Below, one piece after another: positions 12,058 through 21,275 of a stretch of DNA of 64,000 nt. The position numbers were made by a program, and so were the translations under genes. Below the pieces are notes generated by a model. It saw only the letters and a list, made by a program, of their open reading frames with translations. It searched no databases and had not been told where the DNA came from. Position 1 is the first letter of the stretch, and the number at the start of each line of letters is the position of its first letter. Source of the DNA: Planctomycetaceae bacterium (GTDB lineage Bacteria; Planctomycetota; Planctomycetia; Planctomycetales; Planctomycetaceae); NCBI GenBank assembly GCA_021732415.1, contig JAKFVC010000016.1, positions 17,980-81,979 on the forward strand, given 5' to 3'.

Positions 12058-13593
12058 CTACTGCCGAGACTCCTCCTCGAGCATCTGCATCACGCGACTA
12101 TCAGGCGTCGCCGGCCGACACCGCGTTCTCGCCCATTCGCGCAATTGAAAAATCTTCTCTTCCATGGTGACCGACAGCGGCACCGTCTGTTCCTGAGAAT
12201 TCAGCAGATCCTCCTGCGTGACATCCCGCCCCCCGGTATACGCTTCAAACGTCGCCGAAATAATCAACTGCTCGATTTCGGCGCCGCTGTAGCCCTCGGT
12301 CTTGATCGACAACTGGTTGACGTCGTACTTCTTGGGATCCAGTTTTCGCTTCTTGAGATGGATATCCAGGATGTCTTTGCGTTCGTGAAAATTCGGCAGA
12401 TTGATGAAGAACAATTCGTCAAAACGGCCGCGACGCAACATTTCTGGCGGCAGCGTGGCCACCGAGTTCGCAGTCGCGATAACGAAGATCGGCTTGCCAT
12501 GATCCTGCAGCCAGGTCAGGAACGTTCCGAACAACCGCGTCAGGGTGCCATCACCGCCCCCCTCAGTCGACACACCGCTGAAGGCTTTTTCGACTTCGTC
12601 CAGCCACAGGACCGTCGGGGCGATGGTCTCAATGGTGCGGAGGACTTCACGCAGATTCTTTTCCGAGGATCCACGCTCGCCACTCAGCAAAGCGGCAAAA
12701 TCGAGCCTCACCAACGGAAAGCTCAACAGCTTCGCGGTCGCCCGGGCGGTCAGACTCTTACCGCAACCCTGAACCCCCAGCAGCAACACTCCCTTCGGCA
12801 GCGGCAGCCCTTGCTTACGCGCTTTGAGGCTGTAAGCCGAAGCGCGGGAGCTCAGCCAATCCTTCAAGCCATCCAGCCCACCGATATCCTTCACCGCGGC
12901 ATCCAGATCGAAGAATTCCAGCAGATCCGAGCCGCGGAGCAAAGTTTTCTTCTCCGAAACCAACGCCGCGAAGACATCATCATCCAACTGATTGCAAGGA
13001 GCCAGCGCCCGCATCAGCGCCTTGCCTGCCTCGCGCGCCGTCAGGCCGATGACCGCCTTCAGCAGACGTTCGCGTTCTTCTTCATTGGCTCGCAGCACAC
13101 GGCCGTTCGCCTTGGTGAGATCTTTCAACACATCCGTCAGCACATCCTGCAGATCGTCGATATCAGGCAGCGGCAATTCCAACTGCAGGACGTCGCGTTC
13201 CAGGTCGAGTGGCACGACGACTTCCGGCGACATCAACAGCAGCGTCTTGTTGTGATTCCTCAGTGTTCCGCATTGGTCCCGCAATTTGCGCACGACCACG
13301 GGCGACGACATATTATGGTGAAAATCTTTCAGCAGGATCACGTGGTCCGGGGGATAGGCCTCCACCTCCCGCAGAACTCCCAAGGGATCGGTGAGGATTT
13401 CCGCATCGGGATCGAGGGGTGGCAAAAATCCCTCGGTCGAACTCCAGGTCACCAGCCCCAGCCGCATATCCAGGGCCAGATTGGCGAGCTCAGTTTCCCA
13501 GCGTTCTTCTTCATAAGTCGTCAAAAACAGCACGCAATAACGTGCCTGAATCCGAGACTGCAGTTCTTCGAGCATTCGCGTGGTGATCGACAT
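12058..13593 (-). CDS. Ycf46-like AAA ATPase
   Basis: The 511-residue protein has an N-terminal domain of about 230 residues of the kind seen in Ycf46-type proteins, which resembles an inactive ATPase fold. A classical AAA module follows: Walker A GVQGCGKS at 273-280, Walker B VLWLDEVE at 328-335, sensor 1 ATAN at 373-376 and an arginine-finger motif RRGRFD at 387-392. The C-terminal small domain (GYSGAEIEQLIISATFEA) is typical. Ycf46 homologues in cyanobacteria have been linked to inorganic-carbon responses, but the role in planctomycetes is unknown. The gene converges with the pilin-like gene and diverges from eutB across a palindrome. Confidence 0.85.
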   Translation of the reverse strand: MSITTRMLEELQSRIQARYCVLFLTTYEEERWETELANLALDMRLGLVTWSSTEGFLPPLDPDAEILTDPLGVLREVEAYPPDHVILLKDFHHNMSSPVVVRKLRDQCGTLRNHNKTLLLMSPEVVVPLDLERDVLQLELPLPDIDDLQDVLTDVLKDLTKANGRVLRANEEERERLLKAVIGLTAREAGKALMRALAPCNQLDDDVFAALVSEKKTLLRGSDLLEFFDLDAAVKDIGGLDGLKDWLSSRASAYSLKARKQGLPLPKGVLLLGVQGCGKSLTARATAKLLSFPLVRLDFAALLSGERGSSEKNLREVLRTIETIAPTVLWLDEVEKAFSGVSTEGGGDGTLTRLFGTFLTWLQDHGKPIFVIATANSVATLPPEMLRRGRFDELFFINLPNFHERKDILDIHLKKRKLDPKKYDVNQLSIKTEGYSGAEIEQLIISATFEAYTGGRDVTQEDLLNSQEQTVPLSVTMEEKIFQLREWARTRCRPATPDSRVMQMLEEESRQ

Positions 13594-13738
13594 GATGTAG
13601 TCAGCTTCGCAGAGCCAGCAGGGAGTTCAACAGCAGAATCGCCTTCCCAGATGGCGGCAGTCGCCTGAATTTGGGAAGGCTGACGTATAACATAGCCTAT
13701 GTTCAAGAGCAAATGGGAGGGTGAGGCCCATGGCACCC

Positions 13739-13804
13739 CCCCCGTGGCGGACGCTGCCAGCGTCCGTGTCAAATTACGGACGCTGGCAGCGTCCGCCACG
13801 GGGG
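13739..13804. repeat. Long perfect hairpin upstream of eutB
   Basis: A stem of about 29 bases (CCCCGTGGCGGACGCTGCCA... at 13739-13767 with 13776-13804) closes on an 8-base loop. Each arm also contains the inner palindrome GGACGCTGCCAGCGTCC. It lies between the divergent AAA ATPase and eutB genes. Confidence 0.85.
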
Positions 13805-13847
13805 CCGGAATTATATCCAATGCGCGGCTGGACCGAGGAATCTTCAC

Positions 13848-15251
13848 GTGGTCTTTACTCACACGATCCGCAACGAACGCTTCGTCTTCCAAGATTTGCG
13901 AGATCTCCTGGCGAAAGCCAACGAAACCAAATCGGGCGACGAACTCGCCGGGATCGCCGCGCGCAGCGAATCCGAACGGGTAGCCGCCAAGTGGGCCCTG
14001 GCCGATGTCCGCCTCGACGACTTGGTAAATCAACCGGTCATCGATCCCGAACAGGATGAGGTATCCCGCCTGATCTTCGACACGCTGGATCAAGCCGCAT
14101 TTCAACCCATCCGCAGCCAAACCGTCGGCGAGTTCCGCGAGTGGCTGCTCGATGACCAGACTGGCCAGCCAGAACTGCACGCCATTCGCTGGGGAATCAC
14201 TCCCGAGATCGTGGCCGCCGTCACCAAGCTCATGAGCAACAAGGAACTCGTTCTCGTCGCCAGCAAGATCCGCAATGTCACGCGTTGCCGGAATACCTTG
14301 GGCGAAGCTGGGGTGCTCGGCATTCGCGTGCAGCCCAATCATCCGGCCGATGATCTGGCCGGGATTCTTCTAGGGATCTTAGACGGATTGATGTTTGGCT
14401 GCGGCGACGCGGTGATTGGCATCAATCCCGCCACAGATTCCATTGACTCGGTCTCAAGCATTCTGCTGGCAGTCGATCGCCTGATCGAGAAATGTGGCAT
14501 TCCCACTCAAGCCTGCTGCCTGGCCCACATCACCACCCAATTGGCCTGTGCCGATCGAGGTGTTCCAGTCGACCTGCTCTTTCAATCAATCGCCGGCACC
14601 CAGGCGGCAAACGCCAGCTTCGGCATCACACTCAGTTTGCTGCGAGAAGGACGAGAGCAAATCCTGGAACAGCATCGAAACCGTCCCGTCAATTGGATAG
14701 GCCACGATGTGATGTACTTCGAAACCGGCCAGGGGAGCGCACTCTCGGCCGACGCGCATCACGGAGTCGATCAATTGACGCTCGAGGCTCGAGCCTACGG
14801 AGTCGCTCGTACGCTCAATCCATTATTAGTGAACTCCGTAGTGGGATTCATCGGCCCGGAATACCTCTATGACGAACGCCAGATCGTCCGAGCCGGTTTA
14901 GAAGACCACTTCATGGGCAAGCTGCTGGGTTTGCCGATGGGTGTCGATGTGTGTTACACAAACCATGCCGCGGCCGATCAGAACTCGGCGGATAATCTGT
15001 TGCTCCTCCTAGCCGCCGCCGGCTGTAACTATTTCATGGGAGTCCCTTGCTCCGACGACGTGATGCTCAACTATCAATCCACCAGCTTTCACGACGCTGC
15101 CCTGGTTAGAAAGCTCTTCAACTTCCGCCCTGCCCCGGAGTTTGTCGCCTGGCTGGAGTCACACGGAATTATGCATCACGGAAACTTGGTGGCCCCCGAT
15201 CCACAACTCCGCTCGGCAATCTGGCAGCAAGCCCAGGCCGCGTTGAGTTAG
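13848..15251 (+). CDS. eutB: Ethanolamine ammonia-lyase large subunit
   Basis: The 467-residue protein is a full-length EutB, the large subunit of the B12-dependent enzyme that splits ethanolamine into acetaldehyde and ammonia. Recognisable segments are SNKELVLVASKIRNVTRCRN, GILDGLMFGCGDAVIGINPA, FQSIAGTQAANASFGI, MYFETGQGSALSADAHHGVD and CYTNHAAADQNSADNL. The start is a GTG at 13848 with GAGG nine bases upstream; the frame has no upstream ATG. The expected partner eutC is not next to it: a palindrome and a convergent amidase gene follow. The product could still work if eutC lies elsewhere. Confidence 0.93.
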   Translation: MVFTHTIRNERFVFQDLRDLLAKANETKSGDELAGIAARSESERVAAKWALADVRLDDLVNQPVIDPEQDEVSRLIFDTLDQAAFQPIRSQTVGEFREWLLDDQTGQPELHAIRWGITPEIVAAVTKLMSNKELVLVASKIRNVTRCRNTLGEAGVLGIRVQPNHPADDLAGILLGILDGLMFGCGDAVIGINPATDSIDSVSSILLAVDRLIEKCGIPTQACCLAHITTQLACADRGVPVDLLFQSIAGTQAANASFGITLSLLREGREQILEQHRNRPVNWIGHDVMYFETGQGSALSADAHHGVDQLTLEARAYGVARTLNPLLVNSVVGFIGPEYLYDERQIVRAGLEDHFMGKLLGLPMGVDVCYTNHAAADQNSADNLLLLLAAAGCNYFMGVPCSDDVMLNYQSTSFHDAALVRKLFNFRPAPEFVAWLESHGIMHHGNLVAPDPQLRSAIWQQAQAALS

Positions 15252-15265
15252 GGCGTCCGTCTTTC

Positions 15266-15334
15266 TGTAGCCTGACTCTCCGAGTCGGGTCCATTCCGCG
15301 ACCGAATACACTCGACTCAGAGAGTCAGGCTACA
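15266..15334. repeat. Palindromic terminator-like element between eutB and the amidase gene
   Basis: TGTAGCCTGACTCTCCGAGT at 15266-15285 pairs with 15313-15334 with few mismatches. It sits between two convergent genes and overlaps the amidase stop codon by five bases, so it can act as a terminator on both strands. Confidence 0.75.
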
Positions 15335-16727
15335 ACTTCGGCGTCTTCGTATGCCAATCGGTAACGCTCTGGTATTTCTGAGCAATGGCGAGCAGCTTAT
15401 TTTCCTCAAACGCGCGGCCGACGAATTGCAAGCCGGTTGGCAATCCCCGGTCTCCGAATCCATTGGGGATACTCAACGCGGGAATCCCCGCGGCATTCCC
15501 TGCGCCTCCGATGATTGAGCTGCGGAATGGTCCAAAGTACTCGCGGAAGTTCGCCGCAATCGGCACGGCCGCGGCGGACATGGTCGGGGTTACCAACGCA
15601 TCGAAGCGCGAGAGAACCTCATCCACGGCCTTCTGGATGATCGGCCGGATGCGGAAGGCGTTAATGTAATCTTTCGCGGGAATAAACTGTGCCGCGTGAC
15701 CTCCGGGTTGATCTTCGGGCGCCGTCAATTCCCAGACATCGCCGCTGGTGACTAACCCCTCAAATGCGGCTGCCATTTCGCACGAGATGAATGTCGCCGC
15801 AACCTCGCCATAGGGGAGGTCGGGAAACTCCACTTCTTCGAATGTCGCGAATTCTTCCAGGACTTTTAGAGATGCCTCAAAGTTGGCTTTTACTTCCGGC
15901 TGCCACTGCTTCGATTCTTTAATCGTCGCCAGTTTGAACGGCGTCTTTAAGGCCTCTTTAGGGGGGAAGCTATAGGGATCAGCGGCGGATGTGGGGTCTG
16001 CGGGATCTCGTCCGGCGATGGCGTTGAGGACCAGTCCGCAGTCTTCGGCGGTGCGACACATGGGCCCCAGCTTGTCCATGGTCCAACTGAGGGCCATTGC
16101 TCCATGTCGACTAATACGTCCATATGTCGGTCGGAGGCCACTCAGTCCGCAATACGACGCCGGGGTCATGATCGAGCCCCACGTTTCAGAACCAATGGCG
16201 AATGGCACAACGCCGCCGGCTACCGCCGATCCCGGGCCGCTCGACGAACCGCCCGCCCAGGCATTCTTGTCCCACGGATTGAGCCCCGGGCCCGTAAACG
16301 AGGCATTGGCCTGGCGATATCCAAATCCGCCGGCGATCTCCACCATGGCCAGCTTGGCAATCAGGACTGCGCCCGCTTCTCGCAACTTCACTATGACGGT
16401 GGCGTCGGTATCAAAAAGCTGTTCCTTAAAGGGAGCCGCCCCCCACGACGTCGGTATTCCGGCGGTCGCCAGCAGGTCCTTGGCACCATACGGCATCCCG
16501 TGCAGTGGGCCTCGATCGCGTCCGGCGGCCAGCTCTTTGTCGGCCTGCTCTGCTTGTTTCAGAGCGAGGTCACGCGTCACCGTGACGATCGCGTTGAGCT
16601 CGCGTCCGACTGTCTCGGCTCGCTTTAGAAAGAATTCTGCCAGTTCGACGGCGGTGAATTCTTTCGCGCGCCAGCGGCGGCCTAATTCGGGAAGAGTGCC
16701 AAATGCCAGGTCGGGGGAAATCGGCAT
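15330..16727 (-). CDS. Amidase signature family hydrolase
   Basis: The 465-residue protein has the Ser-cisSer-Lys triad of the amidase signature family: Lys83 in GMPYGAKDLLATAG, the serine-rich AWAGGSSSGPGSAVAGG segment with the cis-Ser near 161, and the nucleophile Ser185 in IGSETWGSIMTPAS. Family members include GatA and many amide hydrolases. GatB or GatC genes are not adjacent, and the usual GTDTGGSIR motif is altered to GSETWGSIM, so a catabolic amidase is more likely than the tRNA amidotransferase subunit. The substrate is unknown. Its 3' end lies in the palindrome shared with eutB. Confidence 0.85.
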   Translation of the reverse strand: MPISPDLAFGTLPELGRRWRAKEFTAVELAEFFLKRAETVGRELNAIVTVTRDLALKQAEQADKELAAGRDRGPLHGMPYGAKDLLATAGIPTSWGAAPFKEQLFDTDATVIVKLREAGAVLIAKLAMVEIAGGFGYRQANASFTGPGLNPWDKNAWAGGSSSGPGSAVAGGVVPFAIGSETWGSIMTPASYCGLSGLRPTYGRISRHGAMALSWTMDKLGPMCRTAEDCGLVLNAIAGRDPADPTSAADPYSFPPKEALKTPFKLATIKESKQWQPEVKANFEASLKVLEEFATFEEVEFPDLPYGEVAATFISCEMAAAFEGLVTSGDVWELTAPEDQPGGHAAQFIPAKDYINAFRIRPIIQKAVDEVLSRFDALVTPTMSAAAVPIAANFREYFGPFRSSIIGGAGNAAGIPALSIPNGFGDRGLPTGLQFVGRAFEENKLLAIAQKYQSVTDWHTKTPKL

Positions 16728-16955
16728 GGTGAACTCGGCGTCGGATGGTTTCGGAAGGAGATGGCAACGACGGAGATGCGGCTGTCAAATACTACTTGCC
16801 CAGTAGTATAGCGATTTAAGAAAAGGTTTGCGCGGTTTGAAGGTGTGAGAGTACAGAACAGTCCGACGAAATTCGGCTGGCACGCTTACTCCATTACTCT
16901 GGCACCCTCATACCCTCATACTCTTTCGATTACGCAAACAATAAGCAAAACTGCT

Positions 16956-17546
16956 CTATTTGCCCAAGGTGCGCGTGCGGACCTTTAACGGCAACACACG
17001 GTAGTTCCGCTTCGTCTCTTCGCGTAGCCGGAACTTGCCGAACTCGCGATGGCGATCGGCATCAATGAAGCTCCCGACGATTTCATCGTCAGCATATTTC
17101 CCGCGCCCGACCAGTTTCCCGTCCATGGCATATAATAAGATTTCTTCCTGTTTGACGTCCCAACTCCCGACCCGCGGCAAACCCACGTCATCATTCAAGT
17201 ACCACTCGCGGACATTCTTAGTGCCACGCCGAGCCAGCGGCCGAAACATCCAGACTTGTCCCGGCTGTCCGAAGTGCAGATCGAGATCGTTCCACACAGT
17301 ATCGCCGAGCCGGGCGCGCAGTTCATAATCGGCCTTGATGACGCGTTTGCGTTCGTCTTCCGCTTTCTGCTCAGCGGGCGTCAGTGGCTTCGGGATTGCT
17401 CCAGTTGTGTCGTAAGGTTTTGCGGCTGCCGGTTCCATCGGCTCGGCAGTTGCGGCGGCATCCTGTGCGGCAAGCTGCCCCGTTACCGTCCAGAGGACGA
17501 ACGTCAGACAGACTAATCCGAGAGACTGCTGTAGAAAAGATTTCAC
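16956..17546 (-). CDS. Secreted protein of unknown function
   Basis: The 196-residue product begins with a signal peptide (LGLVCLTFVLWTVTGQLAA then QDA as a likely cleavage region). A Pro/Ala-rich linker and a domain of about 130 residues follow, with charged and aromatic residues (DTVWNDLDLHFGQPGQVWMF, REFGKFRLREETKRNYR). It resembles no enzyme family I can name; many planctomycete surface-associated proteins have this layout. It stands alone on the minus strand. Confidence 0.65.
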   Translation of the reverse strand: MKSFLQQSLGLVCLTFVLWTVTGQLAAQDAAATAEPMEPAAAKPYDTTGAIPKPLTPAEQKAEDERKRVIKADYELRARLGDTVWNDLDLHFGQPGQVWMFRPLARRGTKNVREWYLNDDVGLPRVGSWDVKQEEILLYAMDGKLVGRGKYADDEIVGSFIDADRHREFGKFRLREETKRNYRVLPLKVRTRTLGK

Positions 17547-17879
17547 CGATCATCCCCTCAATATCGACGATGTGCCGCGAGTCACCCATCACTCTCTGCG
17601 AGCGTCCGGCAGCGATGGTAAGTCGTTGCGAGTCTGTCTCAGTGTGGAAATCCATGCAGTGTCGCGTCAAGTCAGGAATACCGAAATCGCCGAGCAACCT
17701 TGGAAATAGCCCGTCCTTTATGAGGTGTATCGCTGTCCCGCTGGTTGGGGGCACCGAGTCTCCGCTGCAGAGCGACGCATTGGCGGGTATAATGAGATGA
17801 CGACCGATTCCGGTAGGATGCTGATCTGCCACCCTGTTCTGCCGCATCGTGCAGACCTCCATCAACAATACCGTCAATC
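17547..17879. other. Gene-free spacer between divergent genes
   Basis: These 333 bases separate the secreted protein gene from the TPR gene. Overlapping frames exist but show no protein-like composition. No repeat or hairpin stands out. Confidence 0.45.
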
Positions 17880-19148
17880 ATGCCAGATTCGCCGCAGAAT
17901 TGGGAACAACCGCCGGGAAAATGGTCCAGGTGGCGGACCATCCGCCTCGTGGTGTGTCTGTTGATCGGCGTCGCGCTGGTGGTCTTCTGGACTCGCCCTG
18001 ACCCGGAAGCGAGTTTTCGACGCGGTTTGACCGCACTCCAGCAGCGAGATGTCCCCGCCATGCATCGCGAGCTGCAAATCTTGCGGAAATACCCCAAGTA
18101 TGAACCCCACGTCCAGTTGCTCCGCGGAGCCGTGTTCCTTGCTGGTCAGGATCCCACGGCGGCCATTCAGGAGTTGGACCTCTGTTCGGTGCATCCCGCC
18201 ACGCGCGTCTTCGCGTTGACGTTAGCCGGAGAAGCCTTCTGCCGGCTGGATCGACAGCAGAGGGCGATCGGCGTCCTCCAGCAGGCGATCGGTTTCAATC
18301 CGAACTACGTCCCCGCACATCGCTCGCTGGCCATCGCCTACTACGAAACCGGTTCCAATGACCTGGCGATCGAAGAATTGAGAAAGGTCGCGGAACTCGA
18401 TCCGACTGATTGCCGTCCGCACCGCCTGCTGGGCGTCATCCACAAAGAAGACCGCCGCTATGCCGAGGCCGTCCAGGATTACCGAGCCACTCTGCGACTG
18501 TCGCCGCAACAACCAGCGCGTCAGTTCGTGTTGTTGGAATTGTCTCAGTCCCTGGCGAAGTTGGGACGTTATCCCGAGGCCCTCAAGTTTCTGGATCAAG
18601 CTCAACCCACAGCGGGCACATGGGGCTGTCGAGCCTGCTGCGAATACCACCTCGGCCACAAGTCGGCCGCCCGTCAGGCAGCCTCGAAGGCATTAGAACT
18701 CGATCCCAACCATCTGGAAGGACTGGTGTGGCTCGGCCGCGTGGAGTCAGACGCCGGCCGCCTGGTCCCTGCCGCCCAATCTCTGGAACGAGCGATCAAG
18801 GCACACCCCCGGGATGGCACGGCACGTTCCTACCTGGCGACTGTTTATGAGAAACAAGGCAAGGCTAAGGAAGCTCGAGAGCAGTTGGCGCGCATCGAGA
18901 CCGACCGCAAATTGCGAGAGAAATTCGCCAAACTCAGCAAGCAAGCGAACAAACGTCCGCAAGATGCGTCTATCCGTTACGAGATGGGGGAAACCGCGCG
19001 GGAATTGCAACTCTTTCGCCTGGCCAGAAAATGGTACCAAGCCGCACTGACCCTGAATCCCAGTCACCAGAAAGCCCAACAGGCACTGGCGGCGCTACCG
19101 GTCCCGGACAAGTCCACCGGCATCACCGCCCAGCTTTCGCAACCGTAG
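17880..19148 (+). CDS. Membrane-anchored TPR-repeat protein
   Basis: The 422-residue protein has one N-terminal transmembrane helix (about residues 20-38, IRLVVCLLIGVALVVFW). It then has about ten tetratricopeptide repeats, seen as periodic A...Y..AI.L.P blocks such as GVLQQAIGFNPNYVPAHRSL and KWYQAALTLNPSHQKAQQAL. TPRs bind partner proteins; in planctomycetes such proteins are common in the cell envelope. No catalytic domain is present. It is the last chromosomal gene before the tRNA-Arg gene that holds the prophage. Confidence 0.8.
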   Translation: MPDSPQNWEQPPGKWSRWRTIRLVVCLLIGVALVVFWTRPDPEASFRRGLTALQQRDVPAMHRELQILRKYPKYEPHVQLLRGAVFLAGQDPTAAIQELDLCSVHPATRVFALTLAGEAFCRLDRQQRAIGVLQQAIGFNPNYVPAHRSLAIAYYETGSNDLAIEELRKVAELDPTDCRPHRLLGVIHKEDRRYAEAVQDYRATLRLSPQQPARQFVLLELSQSLAKLGRYPEALKFLDQAQPTAGTWGCRACCEYHLGHKSAARQAASKALELDPNHLEGLVWLGRVESDAGRLVPAAQSLERAIKAHPRDGTARSYLATVYEKQGKAKEAREQLARIETDRKLREKFAKLSKQANKRPQDASIRYEMGETARELQLFRLARKWYQAALTLNPSHQKAQQALAALPVPDKSTGITAQLSQP

Positions 19149-19355
19149 GTTCGACAGCATCCTGGCGAGCGTCCGCCATGCATGAAAAACTCCGGGAAAT
19201 GAAGTGCTCAGAGCGTCCGCAAAGCCGTATCAATGCAGACAAGCTGGAAGCGACTGGATCTGCTTGCAAGCCGCCATTTTCAAACCCGCCCACCGCAATC
19301 GAGGCCATTGACGGAGAGCCAAGCGGCCAGTAGACTTCAGCGAAATCTTAACCAA

Positions 19356-19429
19356 GTCTCCATAGCTCAATTGGATAGAGCGTCGGCCTCCGAAGCCGAA
19401 GGTTGCAGGTTCGACTCCTGCTGGGGACA
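19356..19429 (+). tRNA. tRNA-Arg (anticodon CCG)
   Basis: A 74-base cloverleaf: acceptor GTCTCCA pairs with TGGGGAC, D-stem GCTC/GAGC, anticodon stem TCGGC/GCCGA with loop CTCCGAA (anticodon CCG), and T-arm GCAGG/CCTGC with loop TTCGACT. The CCA end is not encoded. Its last 47 bases lie within the left attachment site, so the intact gene is rebuilt by the prophage end. Confidence 0.95.
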
Positions 19430-19431
19430 CT
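19383..19431. repeat. Left attachment site (attL)
   Basis: This is the 49-base segment identical to 63228-63276, starting in the anticodon stem of tRNA-Arg and ending two bases after the discriminator base. Sequence flanking the two copies differs on both sides. Confidence 0.93.
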
Positions 19432-19452
19432 GAAAAACATCAGGCCGGGTGA

Positions 19453-20631
19453 TTATCCGGTCTTGCGGAACGGCAAAACGTTAGGCGAACTGTTAGGTAA
19501 CTGCTGCATCCCAGCGATTGTTGCGCGCTCGATGTCAGCCAGTGCCGTCGTAACATAATACGCCATCGTGGTCTGAATGGATTCATGACGCATCAACTGC
19601 TGCAACTGCTGCGGAGTGACGAGCGGAGCCCATCGGGTGCCGAACGTCCGGCGGAAGTCCTGCGCGCTGGCGTACTTTCTTTGCGGCTCCGTTTGGCCAG
19701 GCTTGGGACGATACTCCGCGACGATAATTTTGGCTCGCTTGCCAATCCGCCGGAGGATGTCGCCGCAGGTATCAGCCCGCATGAACTCGGTTCGCATGCC
19801 GTCAATCCGCGGCCGGAAGACTCGACCGGTTCGCCGGCCGGAGGGGATCCGCAGCAAGAAGTCGCCAAAGTCTGGAGTGATCGGCAACAGGCGGGCCTTT
19901 GTGCTTTTGTCTTCGTTGGCCTCGATCCTCAGCCGCGGCATGTCTCCGGACAGGTCGACGCTGATTCCGTCGAAGGTCGGTTCCCAAGTCAGCCGAATCG
20001 CCTCTTCGAGTCTGAGTCCCGACAGCCACAGGCCTTGAATCAGCTCGGTGAACGATTCTTGATCGGCTTCCTTTTTGACCTCTTCCGCCATCGCCACCAG
20101 GTACGATTTGTATTCAGCCTCGGTCAAAGCCCTGCCCTTCGACTTGTTGATACGTTTGGGCATGGCAAAGTGGGGAACGCTCGCGATCAGATCGATTTTA
20201 TCCGCCCAGTTCAGGCAGGCGCGGAGCGAAGACAGGTGGCCCTTGATTGTGGCCTCAGCCTGCCCTTTCTCTCGCAGCATCGCCTGAAAACGGCTGATCA
20301 TGTCCGCATCGATCAAGCTGGCATATTGCGGGGCGATGAATTTATCGAGCCACTGACGCACCGATCGAAACTTGTATTGGGTCTTCCTGGCTCGCGAACT
20401 GAGCACTTCCGCCAGGTATCGATCGGCCACATCACCCCAAGGGGCGTTCCAGGCGTTTCGGTAGGTCCCTTCGTTGAGTTCCGATTCCAGCTTGCCGGCA
20501 AACCGCTCCGCTTCTCTTCGAACTGCGGTTCCCGTGCTGCGGGTTTTCTTCCGGCCCGTGATGGGATCCTTCCACTGAGCCTCCCAGCAGGTGCGGCCGG
20601 CTCGCATCATCAAGTAGACGGTGACTTTCAT
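19453..20631 (-). CDS. int: Phage tyrosine recombinase (integrase)
   Basis: The 392-residue protein has an N-terminal Arm-type DNA-binding region (EAQWKDPITGRKKTRSTGTA), a SAM-like core-binding domain and a C-terminal catalytic domain. The catalytic residues are Arg in LWLSGLRLEEAIRL, Lys in EANEDKSTKARLLP, Arg in AQDFRRTFGTRW, His in LMRHESIQTTM and the nucleophile Tyr in MAYYVTT. The usual His of the H-x-x-R box is Gln here. It sits 22 bases inside attL and reads toward it, the normal position for the enzyme that inserted this prophage. Confidence 0.92.
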   Translation of the reverse strand: MKVTVYLMMRAGRTCWEAQWKDPITGRKKTRSTGTAVRREAERFAGKLESELNEGTYRNAWNAPWGDVADRYLAEVLSSRARKTQYKFRSVRQWLDKFIAPQYASLIDADMISRFQAMLREKGQAEATIKGHLSSLRACLNWADKIDLIASVPHFAMPKRINKSKGRALTEAEYKSYLVAMAEEVKKEADQESFTELIQGLWLSGLRLEEAIRLTWEPTFDGISVDLSGDMPRLRIEANEDKSTKARLLPITPDFGDFLLRIPSGRRTGRVFRPRIDGMRTEFMRADTCGDILRRIGKRAKIIVAEYRPKPGQTEPQRKYASAQDFRRTFGTRWAPLVTPQQLQQLMRHESIQTTMAYYVTTALADIERATIAGMQQLPNSSPNVLPFRKTG

Positions 20632-20646
20632 TCTACGCTGACCCTT

Positions 20647-20931
20647 TCATTTGACGGTCTTCATTTTCTCGAAAAAAGCGATGAGCCACTGACCCAAGAT
20701 CCGATCTTGCTTAGTGCCCAGCGCCTTGCCTTCCATGAACTCCAAACCGTTCTTCTTCCATTCCGAAATGCCTTCCTCGCTGATGCCAACAAGCGCGGCG
20801 GCTCCTGCCGTCGAGTACAAACACAATGGTTCTATCGCGGACGCTGTGAACAGCGGTTCGCTGGTAGTTTTAGTGCGTTTACGCTTCTTCGCTTGACCTC
20901 CGGGCGTACCTTCCCTATATTCGCTCTCCAT
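20647..20931 (-). CDS. Small DNA-binding protein, probable excisionase
   Basis: The 94-residue product has a basic N-terminus (KKRKRTKTT) and a helix-turn-helix-like centre, LYSTAGAAALVGISEEGISE, of the sort used by small directionality factors and MerR-like proteins. It lies 15 bases upstream of the integrase on the same strand, so the two are probably co-transcribed. The assignment rests on position and the helix pattern, not on a clear family match. Confidence 0.5.
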   Translation of the reverse strand: MESEYREGTPGGQAKKRKRTKTTSEPLFTASAIEPLCLYSTAGAAALVGISEEGISEWKKNGLEFMEGKALGTKQDRILGQWLIAFFEKMKTVK

Positions 20932-20970
20932 AAGCGAGTTTCCTTCACAAGGGGAAATGACGTACAGAAC

Positions 20971-21009
20971 AGCCGGATGAGGGGCCTAATCCTCGCCGGC
21001 TCTTTTTGT
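20971..21009 (+). terminator. Possible terminator hairpin upstream of the excisionase-like gene
   Basis: AGCCGG...GAGG at 20971-20983 pairs with CCTCGCCGGCT (20991-21001) with a small bulge and is followed by CTTTTTGTG. No plus-strand gene ends just before it, so it may end an early transcript or a small RNA. Confidence 0.4.
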
Positions 21010-21134
21010 GCGCGTGGGGAAGGTCGCCCGGAGGTGGGCGAGGATACCGCGCACACTGCTCTACCAGCCTCTTGCTGGGAGCGTTTACATGCGCGGCAAC
21101 ACATAACCGCCGCGCCTCCGCGCAGACGGTCGAA

Positions 21135-21233
21135 TACACTCTCACGGCGTTGGCCTCTTGCTGCTGCCTAAACAACTTCAGCAATGCTTGGTTCGCCCGG
21201 TGTCTCGTAAACACCGAACGCCGTGAGAGTGTA
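21135..21233. repeat. 17-bp inverted repeat in the integrase-side control region
   Basis: TACACTCTCACGGCGTT at 21135-21151 is the exact reverse complement of 21217-21233, 65 bases apart. The surrounding 340 bases (20932-21275) have no convincing gene. A repeat of this length and spacing in this place could be a paired operator or a recombination-protein site. Confidence 0.6.
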
Positions 21234-21275
21234 ATTTCTCCACAAGTTATGCACAATCCTAAGAGCATCGGTTTT

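Noticed and set aside
12145..13668. 507-codon plus-strand frame across the AAA ATPase
   Set aside because: Opposite-strand shadow; no family pattern, while the minus strand has full Walker and sensor motifs.
19585..21171. 528-codon plus-strand frame across integrase and excisionase
   Set aside because: Shadow of the integrase with no recognisable domain; it crosses the boundary of two real minus-strand genes.
20945..21268. 107-codon minus-strand frame upstream of the excisionase-like gene
   Set aside because: Cys- and Arg-rich, no ribosome site seen, and it covers the inverted repeat and hairpin of the control region.
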